This document shows, piece by piece, positions 17,428 to 27,126 of a DNA stretch of 64,000 nt. This DNA comes from Trichocoleus sp. FACHB-46 (GTDB lineage Bacteria > Cyanobacteriota > Cyanobacteriia > FACHB-46): contig NZ_JACJOD010000011.1 of assembly GCF_014695385.1 (NCBI RefSeq), forward strand, positions 173,387-237,386, written 5' to 3'. Numbering within the stretch: position 1 is the first letter of the stretch; every line of letters starts with the position of its first letter. The notes below the pieces were generated by a model. The model ran no database searches and was not told the origin of the DNA. It worked only from the letters and a program-made list of their open reading frames with translations. The translations under genes and the position numbers were made by a program.

Positions 17428-19608
17428 ATGCGTGTCCCAACTCTTGCACTTTGTACCCTAGCTGCTGTGGCAGGCTGGGATTTAACTCACCAAGCGAGTG
17501 CTGGTCAGGCACCGAAAGCCGTCGTCCCACAGCCTACAGCGAATAATTTTGTCGTCCCTGCCGAAACCACTGCACCCACGCCAGTAGAAGCGATCGCTCC
17601 GCCAGAAACCTTGGTGGCTCAGCAGTTTTCAGAGAGCACAACCCAGCCGAGTGACAGCGCCCAGTACTACCAGCAATATCAACCTGCTGTCGTAGTTCCA
17701 ACGGCACCCGTTGAATCTCAGACTCGGCCTGCTAGTTTCCCTGCGCCAACTACAACTGCGCCAACTCCTACAACCACGGCTCGCCCCAACGCGATCGCCC
17801 CATCTCCGCAAGTCGCTGCCACACCCAGCCGAACGACTACGCCACCCAAAACCAATAACGCCAATGGGAATTTGGTGGTGACTGCGACCGATGTAAAAAT
17901 CGTAGGGGTCAACGAAGAACTGCAACAAGTAGTACGCAACGTGATCCGCACCCGCCCAGGCGGCACCACGAGCCAAAGTCAGTTGCAAGACGATGTCAGC
18001 CGCATTTTGAATAGTGGGTTATTTGCCAACGCCAATGTTAGTAGCCGCAGCAATGCCACAGGCTTAGATGTCACCTATCAAGTCACGCCAGTGGTGGTGC
18101 GATCGCTGCAATTGACTGGGGCGAAGGTACTCACTCCTGCGATCGCTCAAGAATTGTTTGCGACTCAGCTCGGCAATCAAATTAGCCCTGCCGCGCTCGA
18201 TCAAGGAGGGCGCAACATTAACAACTGGTACAAGCAAAATGGCTACTCCTTGGCGCGGGTGGTTGCCATTGAACCCAGCCAAAACGGCGTTGTTACCGTA
18301 GAAGTGGCTGAAGGAACGGTTGGTAAAATCAACTTCCTCTTCGTCAATGACAAAGGAGAAACTGTCGATGAGGAAGGCAAAACGATTCAGGGTAGAACTC
18401 AAGAGTCGTTCCTGAGACGAGAAATTCAGTTACAGCCAGGGCAAACCTTCCGAGAAGACGTAGTTCGCCAAGATTTACAACGACTGTACCAACTAGGTTT
18501 GTTTGACAACGCCGAAATCACATTGAACGGTGATTCGCGGCAGGTGGATGTTACTTACAACCTGACCGAGCGTCCACCGAGAGCGGTGAATGTAGGAGCA
18601 GGCTACAGCGAAGATAGCGGCATTTATGGCACCGTCAACTACCAAGACCAAAATATTGGTGGCGTCGGCCAGAGCGTCGGCGGCAATGTGCTAGTAGGTC
18701 GTCGGGATGTGCAGTTTGATGTCAACTTCAAGAGCCCTTACCGAGTTAGTCAACCCGACAAGATTGGCTATCAAGTCGATGCCTTCCGCAAACGGGGTCT
18801 CTCCTCCACCTTCAACGAGGACATCGGCCTACCTAACGGCGACAAAGTTCGCGAAGGCAAATTTGGGGGTGGTGTCACGCTCCAAAGACCGCTAGGAGAT
18901 TGGCAAGGTTCGGTGGGACTAAACTACACCCGCACCAGCATTCGCGATAGTGATGGCAAGATTTCGCCAGTGGATGAGTTGGGTAATCCTCTATCCTTTA
19001 GTGGCACGGGCATTGATGACTTGACGACGGTTTCGTTTGGGGCCACGCGCGATCGCCGGAATAACCCAGTCAACCCCACCGATGGTTCGGTGCTAACACT
19101 CAGCACCGCCCAATCAATTCCTGTGGGGCAGGGCAATATTCTCTCGAATCGCCTGCAAGCGAACTACACGCAATATGTCCCCACCCGCATCATTAATTCC
19201 AGTAAGAAAGAGCCAGAAGTATTTGCCTTCAACCTGCAAGGGGGAACCACAATTGGTGATTTGCCTCCCTACAGCGCTTTTAACTTAGGTGGTCCGAATA
19301 CAGTGCGAGGTTACGGCCAAGGGGAAGTTGCCACAGGACGCAGCTATGTCTTGGCCTCAGCGGAATACCGCATTCCAATTCTGACCTCACCTGTGAGTGG
19401 AGTCGTGTTTGCTGACTTCGCCTCCGATTTAGGCTCTGGGAACACGGTTCCTGGCGATCCAGGAGCAGTGCGGGAGAAACCAGGTACTGGATTTGGCTAT
19501 GGAGTGGGAGTGCGAGTCAAATCACCTCTTGGCATTATCCGGGCTGATTACGGCATTAATGACCAAGGTGACGATCGCCTACAGTTCGGTCTGGGTCAGC
19601 GTTTCTAA
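17428..19608 (+). CDS. Omp85/BamA-family outer membrane protein
   Basis: The protein has 726 residues from the ATG at 17428 (TTG at 17407 and GTG at 17419 are also in frame). A signal peptide ends near HQASA (about 25). A Pro/Thr-rich linker of about 120 residues is followed by POTRA-type domains from about 150 to 380 (VVRSLQLTGAKVLTPAIAQELF; GQTFREDVVRQDLQRLYQLG). The C-terminal 16-strand barrel region has FNLGGPNTVRGYGQGEVATG, the lid-lock VRGY motif, and ends in Phe (GLGQRF) as BAM substrates do. The role is outer-membrane protein insertion or translocation, related to plastid Toc75. Whether it is the main BamA copy cannot be told from one window. Confidence 0.93.
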   Translation: MRVPTLALCTLAAVAGWDLTHQASAGQAPKAVVPQPTANNFVVPAETTAPTPVEAIAPPETLVAQQFSESTTQPSDSAQYYQQYQPAVVVPTAPVESQTRPASFPAPTTTAPTPTTTARPNAIAPSPQVAATPSRTTTPPKTNNANGNLVVTATDVKIVGVNEELQQVVRNVIRTRPGGTTSQSQLQDDVSRILNSGLFANANVSSRSNATGLDVTYQVTPVVVRSLQLTGAKVLTPAIAQELFATQLGNQISPAALDQGGRNINNWYKQNGYSLARVVAIEPSQNGVVTVEVAEGTVGKINFLFVNDKGETVDEEGKTIQGRTQESFLRREIQLQPGQTFREDVVRQDLQRLYQLGLFDNAEITLNGDSRQVDVTYNLTERPPRAVNVGAGYSEDSGIYGTVNYQDQNIGGVGQSVGGNVLVGRRDVQFDVNFKSPYRVSQPDKIGYQVDAFRKRGLSSTFNEDIGLPNGDKVREGKFGGGVTLQRPLGDWQGSVGLNYTRTSIRDSDGKISPVDELGNPLSFSGTGIDDLTTVSFGATRDRRNNPVNPTDGSVLTLSTAQSIPVGQGNILSNRLQANYTQYVPTRIINSSKKEPEVFAFNLQGGTTIGDLPPYSAFNLGGPNTVRGYGQGEVATGRSYVLASAEYRIPILTSPVSGVVFADFASDLGSGNTVPGDPGAVREKPGTGFGYGVGVRVKSPLGIIRADYGINDQGDDRLQFGLGQRF

Positions 19609-19652
19609 GCTAGAGTGAACGAGAAGGCGCGATTGGCGGTTAGCTGCTGGAC

Positions 19653-21347
19653 ATGGACACACTTCTCGGAAAAACCTTACAGGGTGGCAAATATACCCTA
19701 GAGCAAGAACTAGGGCGGGGTGGCTTTGGCATTACCTTCAAGGCCATCCATCGCTATTTGGGGCAACCTGTGGTGATCAAAACCCTGAATGAATCGATGC
19801 GCCAGCAACCAAACTATGCCGAGTTTGAGCTTAAGTTTCAAGATGAAGCGCGGCGATTGGCGTTATGTGTGCATCCCAATATTGTGCGGCTGAGCGACTT
19901 TTTCATTGAAGATGACCGCTCTTATATGGTGATGGACTATATCCCAGGCCCCACCCTAGAAGCGGTAGTTTTTCCAGATCATCCGTTGCCAGAAGCGATC
20001 GCTGTGCACTACATGCGGCAAATTAGTGAAGCGCTGAAAGTGGTGCATCGCAATGGCATGCTGCACCGAGACATTAAGCCGCAAAACATTATTTTGCGCC
20101 AAAACACTCAAGAAGTGGTGCTGATCGACTTTGGCATTGCGCGGGAGTTTACCCCTGGAGTTACCCAGACTCACACCAGTATGATTTCGTCGGGTTATGC
20201 GCCGATTGAGCAATATGTTTCCAACGAAAAGCGCACCCCAGCTACGGATGTTTATGGTTTAGCAGCAACTCTGTATGCTTTGCTGACAGCGCAAATTCCA
20301 GTCGCTTCCATTTTGCGCGATCGCCAACAGATGCCTGCACCGCGAGATGTACGGCCCGAACTCAGCCCAGCAGTAAACCAGGCCGTGATGCGCGGGATGG
20401 CAGTGGAAGTGCGCTATCGCCCCGCCACGGTCGATGAGTGGTTAGCAATGCTTCCAGAAGTGGCACCTGCAACTCCTGTCGCTCCTGTAGGGGCAACCCA
20501 GACGGTAGCTACGGTGGCAGTCGCTCCCCGAAATCGTGAGGTAACACCTCAACCAACGCCAGCAGGCAACGCTACGAATGCCGTAATTCCTGCTACGCGC
20601 ACTGGTATGCCTTTACCTCTGCTCCTGGGAGGCGTAGCGATCGCAACTGTCGCTGCGGTGGCTCTAGGAACTGTAGCATTGAAGTCTCGTCAACCCGCCA
20701 CAGAAACCACGGTGACTTCGAGTCTATCCCCTAGTCCAGAGATTACAACCACGCCTACTCCTGCACCTCCTTCACCCAGCATCACGCCTGCTGAGCCTGC
20801 ACCGCCAGAACCTTCACCCACCGTTACTCCTACTCCAGTCATAGAGCCTTCTCCGCCGATCAGTTTTGAGGAACCATTGGACCAACCCGATGAGAAACCA
20901 ACAAAAAACGAGGCGGGCGATCGCAGTTCTACGATTCCAACCAACCAACCTGTACGTGGAATTCCCACGGGCGCGTCCAAAAGTGAAGTGGAACAATTAT
21001 TAGGAGCACCCGCTAGCTTAAAAACAGGCTATTGGCCCAACACCCGCTCGGCTTTGTATGACTTGGGCAATGGCGTGAACTTGGGCTACATCTACGATCG
21101 CGACTCCAACCAAGTGCGGCAAACGGAAGCGTCTTTTCCGCCATCGGCTGACCCGTTGGTGATGCGAACGGCACTGAATGGCATGCTAAGTGGCAGGTCT
21201 AGCGAGGAGATTGAAGCAGCCTTACGCCAAGTGCGCGATCGCCAAACTAACCAATATTCGTTTGAGCGCAATGGGGTGAAGGGTATCATCCAGCGAGATG
21301 ATCGCGATCGGATTTACATCGGGGTGTGGGATGCAGATTTGCATTGA
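19653..21347 (+). CDS. Transmembrane Ser/Thr protein kinase with C-terminal extracytoplasmic domain
   Basis: This 564-residue eukaryotic-type kinase has a glycine loop GRGGFG at 21-26, catalytic Lys43 (VVIK), HRDIKPQN at 138-145, DFG at 159-161 and the activation region GYAPIEQY. A Pro/Thr-rich linker and one membrane helix at about 323-346 follow, then a Pro/Thr/Ser-rich stalk and a folded C-terminal domain from about 440 (GIPTGASKSEVEQLLGAP) that recurs in cyanobacterial kinases and may be a ligand or sensor module. It starts 44 bp after the Omp85 gene and may be co-transcribed. It is a close paralogue of the kinase at 43.6 kb. Confidence 0.92.
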   Translation: MDTLLGKTLQGGKYTLEQELGRGGFGITFKAIHRYLGQPVVIKTLNESMRQQPNYAEFELKFQDEARRLALCVHPNIVRLSDFFIEDDRSYMVMDYIPGPTLEAVVFPDHPLPEAIAVHYMRQISEALKVVHRNGMLHRDIKPQNIILRQNTQEVVLIDFGIAREFTPGVTQTHTSMISSGYAPIEQYVSNEKRTPATDVYGLAATLYALLTAQIPVASILRDRQQMPAPRDVRPELSPAVNQAVMRGMAVEVRYRPATVDEWLAMLPEVAPATPVAPVGATQTVATVAVAPRNREVTPQPTPAGNATNAVIPATRTGMPLPLLLGGVAIATVAAVALGTVALKSRQPATETTVTSSLSPSPEITTTPTPAPPSPSITPAEPAPPEPSPTVTPTPVIEPSPPISFEEPLDQPDEKPTKNEAGDRSSTIPTNQPVRGIPTGASKSEVEQLLGAPASLKTGYWPNTRSALYDLGNGVNLGYIYDRDSNQVRQTEASFPPSADPLVMRTALNGMLSGRSSEEIEAALRQVRDRQTNQYSFERNGVKGIIQRDDRDRIYIGVWDADLH

Positions 21348-21369
21348 GTTGTGTATCAGCGTGCAGTCG

Positions 21370-24300
21370 CTACTCTTCTCTTAACTTCTTCAGTTCTTCA
21401 GGGGTGAAGGGATTTTTACCTGCTTTTAGGGCGATAATCCAACGCTGTCGTTGTGCTTTTACTTCTTTAGCATCACTACCCTGGTTTTCCTCACTAACCC
21501 AATTAATGAAGGCTTGAAAGTCTGCAATGGCTCCTTGAGCGTTACCTGTCAAGGCTCTTGCAACCCCACGGCTATCACGAATGCCTCCATGTTCAGGAGC
21601 AAGGGAGGCAACTTGCTCGCAACTTTTGAGGACATCTTGAGCGGCACCATTTAAGCTGCCTTGCCAACAGAGTGAGTTTAAGAAATCTACGACGACTGTA
21701 TCAGGCTCAAGTTCTTGGGCTTTTGCGTAGGTACTGCTTGCTTCCTTGTATTTCTTCTCCTCCACCAGAGCTTGCGCTTTTTGGGTTAATGCAGCAGCGA
21801 CAAGTTGCTTAGCTTGATTTTCGGGCTTGATCTCTAGGCTTGGATCGAGTTTGACTGCTTCCTTAAACTTGGCGATCGTACCTTGGAGATTTTCTTGCTT
21901 TGCTAGGTCTTCACCTTCAGTTAGAAGCTGCTGACTTTGAGCTAAATCTTGTGCTTTTTGTTTAGGTTCTAACTTTAACTCAGAGTTCCATGCTAAAGCT
22001 TGCTGAAATTTAGTAACTGCATCCCCAACGTTACCTCTTCTGGCTAACTCTTCACCTTGAACTACTAGGGTTGGGGCTGCTGCCCTTACTAAAGCAGAAG
22101 TTTGACAGCTTTTTAGTTCAAGCAGCGATTCAGGATGAGTGATTAAGTAATTTCCTAACCAGGTACAACTTCGAGTTACTAAATCTTGAAAGTCAAAATT
22201 CCACAGCTTGATGGTGTTGTCATCACTGGCTGAAGCAATGGTTTTGCCATCGGGGCTGAAACTCACGCTATAGACAGAACCGTTGTGGCCTTTGAGCGAT
22301 TTAATCTCCTGTCCTTGCAGATTCCACAGCTTGATGGTGTTGTCACCACTGGCTGAAGCAATGGTTTTGCCATCGGGGCTGAAACTCACGCTTAAGACAT
22401 AACCGTTGTGGCCTTTGAGCGATTTAATCTCCTGTCCTTGCAGATTCCACAGCTTGATGGTGTTGTCATCACTGGCCGAAGCAATGGTTTTGCCATCGGG
22501 GCTGAAACTCACGCTATAGACAGAACCGTTGTGGGTCTCTAGACGATTTCGCTCTTGTGTCGCATAGATTGCTTGCCGCAGAGTTGCAGCTGTTTCCATC
22601 TGCCGATCAAGAGCCACCTGGTTTGAGTGCTGTAGTTGGCTTGCTGCTTGCAGCCCCTTCACCAAAGCATCAAAAGTTTGATTGGAAGCAAATAAAACTT
22701 CTGATGAAGTGTTTAAGGCTGTAATCTCGCTCAGCTCAGCTCGTTGCCGCTGCTCTTCCGCCTGCTGGCGTTGCCGTTCAGCCTGTTGACTTTGCTCATT
22801 GGCTTGTCTAGCCGACACGAAAGCAACCGTTGCTAAAGCCGCTAAACAAAAGCCTGCTGCCACAGAGCCGATCAGCGCCCGTTTCAAAAACTTGTTGAGT
22901 TTGTCTTCTCCCAGTTTTCTTTGTTGACGTTCTTTTTCCAGCTCAGCCATCAGGGCTTGTAGCTTGGGTTCCTGTTGTTGGCGAATGAAGGCGGCGAGGT
23001 AGTCGTGGACGAGTTGGTAGCGGTCTGCGGGTGATTCCTTCAGCAACACCACCAACCCAGATTCCACAAAAATCTGCAGCACCAAATCGAGCTTCTTAGC
23101 CCCACCGTTGGCCTCAGTGACTAAAGCTTGTAAATCTCGCTCCAGCTCGGCGCGGGTTTTTAGCGGGCGGGTGCCTTTTTCGTCGGTTAGCAAGTACAGC
23201 ACCAGCTCTGCCACATCGTGGTTTTCTGGGCCGCAGTCTTCCACCACTTCCGACAGGTAGCGCTTTACCAGTTCTTGCTTCGGGCCACGCTGGTCATATT
23301 GCTCCAGTGTTGTAATCGCCTCAGTTTGCAGTTGTGCCCCCACAATCTGCAACTCAATCGGGCGCACCTCCTCCAGTTCCCCCGCCAAATCCCCCACCAC
23401 CCTGTCCACCAGCGCTGGCTCCAGGTAAAACTGGGCGCGTTCCGTCAGGTTTTGGATGATGGCTTTGGCAGCGGTTGAGGTAAAGTTACCTAAGCCATAG
23501 AGTACCCGACAGCCCAAAATATCCTGCTCAATAATCTTCATGCTTTCGAGGCGATTGCACTCAAGCAAATAGTGCAGATAGTCCTCCCGCAGCGACAAAA
23601 CCACCTTCAGCGACAAAACATTCAGGCACTCACCCAGAAACTCAAAAAACTGCCGCCGTTGTAGGGGTTCAGTACAAGCGAAGAAAAACTCCTCAAACTG
23701 GTCAAAGATCAAAATTGTGCGGAGGTTGTCCTGCTCGTTTTGCCGCAATCGCTCCAAAATGGTGGGTAGTGTGTGCTTAGCCGTTGGTTTTACCTGAAAC
23801 GTTCGGCCCTGGAGGGTGGCAAGTTCCCGCTGCTGAGCGATCGCGCTTAAAGCTTGCGCCAGTTCTTGCCCCAACACTTCTACCCAGTCAGTGTACTTCC
23901 GCATCAAGACAGGCAAATTTTCCTGAGTCCCGATCGCCCGATGCTGCAACGCAGGCACTAAACCCGCCGCCACCAAGGAGCTTTTGCCCACTCCAGACAA
24001 TCCATGCACCACAATCAGCTTGCAGTCATTCCGCCCAATCCGTTGCAGCAAAGCTTCTAAATCTTGTTGTCGTCCAGAGGCAACAATCTCTGGTGCCACA
24101 TCGCCCAGCTCTGCCACTTGCTGCTCATGCTGCCGAGTGCCCACCTCTTCTGCCACTGCTTCACGCTTCGGCTGTAAGCGACCAGCCCCCACAAAGGCGC
24201 GGATGCCATACTGCTGCTCCACCGAGAGGCGAATTTGTTTCGCTTGAAATGCTTCTAGATATTGCTTCTGGCTATGGTACAGATCGCGCAGCTCATTCAA

Positions 24301-25641
24301 CACCCGAATATAAAACTTGGGGTAGCCCTGATCGCCCAGTTGTTTCGCTTGCACCAAGGTCGCGATCGCATGCGAAGTTTCACCCAAAGCTCGCTGCGCC
24401 TGAGCCAAAAACAGCAGATACAACCCTTGAAACCAGCGCTGATTTTCTGGCTGTTGCTCCATAATTTCTAGGGCAGCCAGAGCAGCTTGTTTAGCTTTTT
24501 GCCACTGTTGTTGCTCCAAGGCCAGTCTGGCGATAAAGCCATAATTTTGAGCAAAGCGCACCTGGGAGTTGTAATACTGCCGCAGCGCGATCGCTCGATT
24601 AGCAACGGTTTCTAGCTCATCCCAAGCCTTGAGTTTTTGCAGCACTCGCCCAAGTTGAATCAGACAGTGAGCCACCAGATTGGGCCGCTGCGCTTGCTCA
24701 AAAATTTCCACAGAGCGTTGCAAAGGCTCCTGCACCGATCGCCAATCTGCTTCGCCTTGCCTAGCCTGTTCCACCAAAACATACCGATACAGCCCGATAT
24801 AAAACAGCAACAACCCTACTTTGAGCTTGGGAGAATCAGCAAAGGTTTGGTCGAACTTGCCCTCTGTTTCTGCCGAAGTATTGCCCAAAAAATGAGCTGC
24901 CTGTTGCTGCCAAAATTCCAAACTCTGCTGGAAATACTGCAAGCCTACGCTCTTGTCTGCGGCATTCAGCCCTCGGCTAAAATCCAAGCCAGCCTGTAGC
25001 TCTGGTTCTATCTGCCCTTGCCCCTGTAAAGCTTGTAAGGCCGATTCCAACTCTGAGGGTTGCAAAATCCCTAAATGAGCTAAGAACTCTAGCCGAGACT
25101 GAAAAGAGCGGTTGGATTTCGGGTCTAGCAACGCCGCAAACAACTGCTGAGTTTCTTGGTGCAGGGTTTGCAGCAGCGTGTTAGGGGCGATCGCAAACTC
25201 TGCCACTGTGGCCCAACTTTCAAAATCGGGGGCTAACCGCACCAACTTTTTCAGCACATCATCGTGAATCCATAGCACCAAAGGGAAGTGGAAGTGCTTG
25301 CGGAATTCCTCTCGCACCTGATTCGTCGCGGTCAGCACTTGGTCCAAGTCGCGAACCGATTCCAAGCCAAACACCATTAAGGCGGCTGGCTGTTGCTCCC
25401 CTAACTCAGCCCGGATTGTGGCATAGAGCGTCTGCGCCGTTTCCGTCAGCGTCAAGGTTTGCATCGGCACAGCACAGAGTTTTTGCAACTGCTGCACTAG
25501 GCGATCGCGCAAGTTGACATAGTTGCACCGCGCCAAAATCAGCTTGAACTCCCCTTGTGCCGCCTCGATTGCCCAAGCCAGTTCCTCTAGCGCTTCTGTA
25601 TTTGCTACATCAATCTCTTCCGGTATGAGAGGTTCAGCCAT
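21370..25641 (-). CDS. Multidomain nSTAND NTPase with WD40 repeats and TPR-like tail
   Basis: The protein has 1423 residues. Residues 1-180 form a separate domain (EFKLILARCNYVNLRDRLVQ; LMVFGLESVRDLDQV) that looks like an NTPase fold without a Walker A. TPR-like helices follow to about 500. An nSTAND NTPase shows Walker A HGLSGVGKSS near 542-551 and Walker B ILIFDQFEEFF near 637-647. Then come a winged-helix-like region, a coiled coil, a membrane helix at about 917-938, a second Gln/Arg-rich coiled coil, three nearly identical WD40 repeats at about 1035-1150, and a TPR tail. STAND proteins are signal-activated switches. It overlaps the upstream ATPase gene by 8 bp. The trigger and output are unknown. 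Confidence 0.88.
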   Translation of the reverse strand: MAEPLIPEEIDVANTEALEELAWAIEAAQGEFKLILARCNYVNLRDRLVQQLQKLCAVPMQTLTLTETAQTLYATIRAELGEQQPAALMVFGLESVRDLDQVLTATNQVREEFRKHFHFPLVLWIHDDVLKKLVRLAPDFESWATVAEFAIAPNTLLQTLHQETQQLFAALLDPKSNRSFQSRLEFLAHLGILQPSELESALQALQGQGQIEPELQAGLDFSRGLNAADKSVGLQYFQQSLEFWQQQAAHFLGNTSAETEGKFDQTFADSPKLKVGLLLFYIGLYRYVLVEQARQGEADWRSVQEPLQRSVEIFEQAQRPNLVAHCLIQLGRVLQKLKAWDELETVANRAIALRQYYNSQVRFAQNYGFIARLALEQQQWQKAKQAALAALEIMEQQPENQRWFQGLYLLFLAQAQRALGETSHAIATLVQAKQLGDQGYPKFYIRVLNELRDLYHSQKQYLEAFQAKQIRLSVEQQYGIRAFVGAGRLQPKREAVAEEVGTRQHEQQVAELGDVAPEIVASGRQQDLEALLQRIGRNDCKLIVVHGLSGVGKSSLVAAGLVPALQHRAIGTQENLPVLMRKYTDWVEVLGQELAQALSAIAQQRELATLQGRTFQVKPTAKHTLPTILERLRQNEQDNLRTILIFDQFEEFFFACTEPLQRRQFFEFLGECLNVLSLKVVLSLREDYLHYLLECNRLESMKIIEQDILGCRVLYGLGNFTSTAAKAIIQNLTERAQFYLEPALVDRVVGDLAGELEEVRPIELQIVGAQLQTEAITTLEQYDQRGPKQELVKRYLSEVVEDCGPENHDVAELVLYLLTDEKGTRPLKTRAELERDLQALVTEANGGAKKLDLVLQIFVESGLVVLLKESPADRYQLVHDYLAAFIRQQQEPKLQALMAELEKERQQRKLGEDKLNKFLKRALIGSVAAGFCLAALATVAFVSARQANEQSQQAERQRQQAEEQRQRAELSEITALNTSSEVLFASNQTFDALVKGLQAASQLQHSNQVALDRQMETAATLRQAIYATQERNRLETHNGSVYSVSFSPDGKTIASASDDNTIKLWNLQGQEIKSLKGHNGYVLSVSFSPDGKTIASASGDNTIKLWNLQGQEIKSLKGHNGSVYSVSFSPDGKTIASASDDNTIKLWNFDFQDLVTRSCTWLGNYLITHPESLLELKSCQTSALVRAAAPTLVVQGEELARRGNVGDAVTKFQQALAWNSELKLEPKQKAQDLAQSQQLLTEGEDLAKQENLQGTIAKFKEAVKLDPSLEIKPENQAKQLVAAALTQKAQALVEEKKYKEASSTYAKAQELEPDTVVVDFLNSLCWQGSLNGAAQDVLKSCEQVASLAPEHGGIRDSRGVARALTGNAQGAIADFQAFINWVSEENQGSDAKEVKAQRQRWIIALKAGKNPFTPEELKKLREE
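22202..22534 (-). repeat. Three near-identical 123-bp direct repeats encoding WD40 blades
   Basis: Units begin at 22202, 22325 and 22448, exactly 123 bp (41 residues) apart, and differ by only a few bases; the last is about 87 bp long. Each encodes SVSFSPDGKTIASAS.DNTIKLWN. The low divergence indicates recent duplication or gene conversion within the nSTAND gene. Confidence 0.92.
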
Positions 25642-26992
25642 TAGCTTGTAACTCTGGCGCTTCTGCCAAAATTGGGTTCACATCAAACCACGATCCCTCA
25701 GGGTCGCGGTACTCAAACACATTGCGACTGCGAATCAGGGTTTGATAGCCTTGGTCACCGCTCACCTTTTTCCGCTGTCGCACCTGCCGTAAGAGTTCCC
25801 ACTCATCGTCAGAGATTGGCATCGCCATTTCGTTCCGTCGCGATCGAATCACTGCCTCTAGCGTGTCTCGGGTCAGCGGGATCTTGCGTTCTTTCTTAAT
25901 CCAATCGTTCAGCAACCGCAGCAAATCCCGCGCATGTCCGCCGCTAACTTGGCACAAGCGATGGAGAGTGGTTGGGTTATCAAATAGTTGAGTAATAGCA
26001 TCCAGGCGCTGCGTCTCATCCAGCTCTGGAAATGCCCTAGTCAATACCATTTGCTTAAGCAGTTCTATGCCCGGCGCGCAATCACTACTGTCTCGCAACT
26101 GCACTGGTACCATCGGCAACACCTTGGGTTCTTCAGGGAAGCGTTGTGTCAAGTTGCCATAGTCATTCGAGAACTTGAGAGCTAAAGGCATGGTGTAAAC
26201 CAAATGGCACTTCAGCCGCGCCAAATATTCACTTTGATCCACAAACAGATATTCCTGCTGCGGTCGTCCCCAGGCTTTTTGGCGGTTATCAATCCGATCT
26301 AAGTTGTCGACTACAACTGCCAAGCCCTTCTTACCCTGCTGCTTCAGAGAAGCGATTGCAGGTATTAGGAGTTCCTGATTAATAGCCTCCAGCAACTGAT
26401 TCTTCTGGGGGCCTAGATATTGGTTGAGCCGTTCGCGTAGTGTTCCGTCACTCTTTACCTTGGCTGTAATTTCGCCAATGCCAAACGCAAGCGAAAATGT
26501 TTCCCCTTGGGTGCTAACTCCTACTTCCCCAATACCAGGAGGCTTAAACTTGATGCCTTGGATATCAGCATTCAAAACTTTAGCTGCCCCTTGCAACAAC
26601 TCCTTGAGCTTTTTGGGCTCTTCAATTTTGATTGCATCTAGACTCTGGCTGACTCGACGAGCGATCGCGAGCAACACATCCCCAATATCTACATCGGCCA
26701 TTTCCAAGTCTTCGCTGGACTCGAAATAGACCACATGAAACCCTTCATCTTCGAGCTCTGCTTTTAGTCGCAGTAATTCCGTAGATTTACCGCACCCAAT
26801 ATGCCCCGTAAATAGCACACAAGTCGGTTCATCTGGTGAGAAGAAGGTGATGTTGTCTTTCAACTCGCGAATAATCTCACCCCCACGCACCGTCGCAAAA
26901 TCAATGTAGTACTGGCGGTCTTCAGGGTTTCTGATATCCAGCGTGCGGCTAGGATTGGTAGCTTTGTAGAACTGTTGTAGATCGAGAGGCAT
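25634..26992 (-). CDS. P-loop ATPase partner of the nSTAND protein
   Basis: This 452-residue soluble protein has Walker A GHIGCGKST at 63-71, a Walker B-like LAVVVDNLDRID at 224-235 and a C-terminal helical or winged-helix region (HARDLLRLLNDWIKKERKI). The layout resembles STAND/KAP-like AAA+ ATPases; I do not assign a named family. Its last codons overlap the start of the nSTAND gene (ATGGCTGA, 25634-25641), so the two are translationally coupled and probably act together. The region between Walker A and B holds a Lys/Gly-rich insertion (about 125-190) of unknown role. Confidence 0.85.
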   Translation of the reverse strand: MPLDLQQFYKATNPSRTLDIRNPEDRQYYIDFATVRGGEIIRELKDNITFFSPDEPTCVLFTGHIGCGKSTELLRLKAELEDEGFHVVYFESSEDLEMADVDIGDVLLAIARRVSQSLDAIKIEEPKKLKELLQGAAKVLNADIQGIKFKPPGIGEVGVSTQGETFSLAFGIGEITAKVKSDGTLRERLNQYLGPQKNQLLEAINQELLIPAIASLKQQGKKGLAVVVDNLDRIDNRQKAWGRPQQEYLFVDQSEYLARLKCHLVYTMPLALKFSNDYGNLTQRFPEEPKVLPMVPVQLRDSSDCAPGIELLKQMVLTRAFPELDETQRLDAITQLFDNPTTLHRLCQVSGGHARDLLRLLNDWIKKERKIPLTRDTLEAVIRSRRNEMAMPISDDEWELLRQVRQRKKVSGDQGYQTLIRSRNVFEYRDPEGSWFDVNPILAEAPELQANG

Positions 26993-27126
26993 GCGATTTC
27001 AAAATGACAGCTAAGCTATCTGCCACCATATCCTCTCCTAGAGAACTTACGGAGGATTTTTAGCGGATGTTAACTTCCTTTCAGGTTTCTACACTTAAAT
27101 AGTTGAGCGATCGCCATCCCAAGCAA

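Noticed and set aside
22202..22534. Regular repeats suggesting a CRISPR array
   Set aside because: The units are contiguous 123-bp coding repeats that translate to WD40 blades, with no spacers.
23784..24464. 226-codon open frame on the plus strand inside the nSTAND gene
   Set aside because: It is antisense to a strongly conserved domain, is Pro/Ser/Cys/Arg-rich as shadow frames are, and has no recognisable motif.
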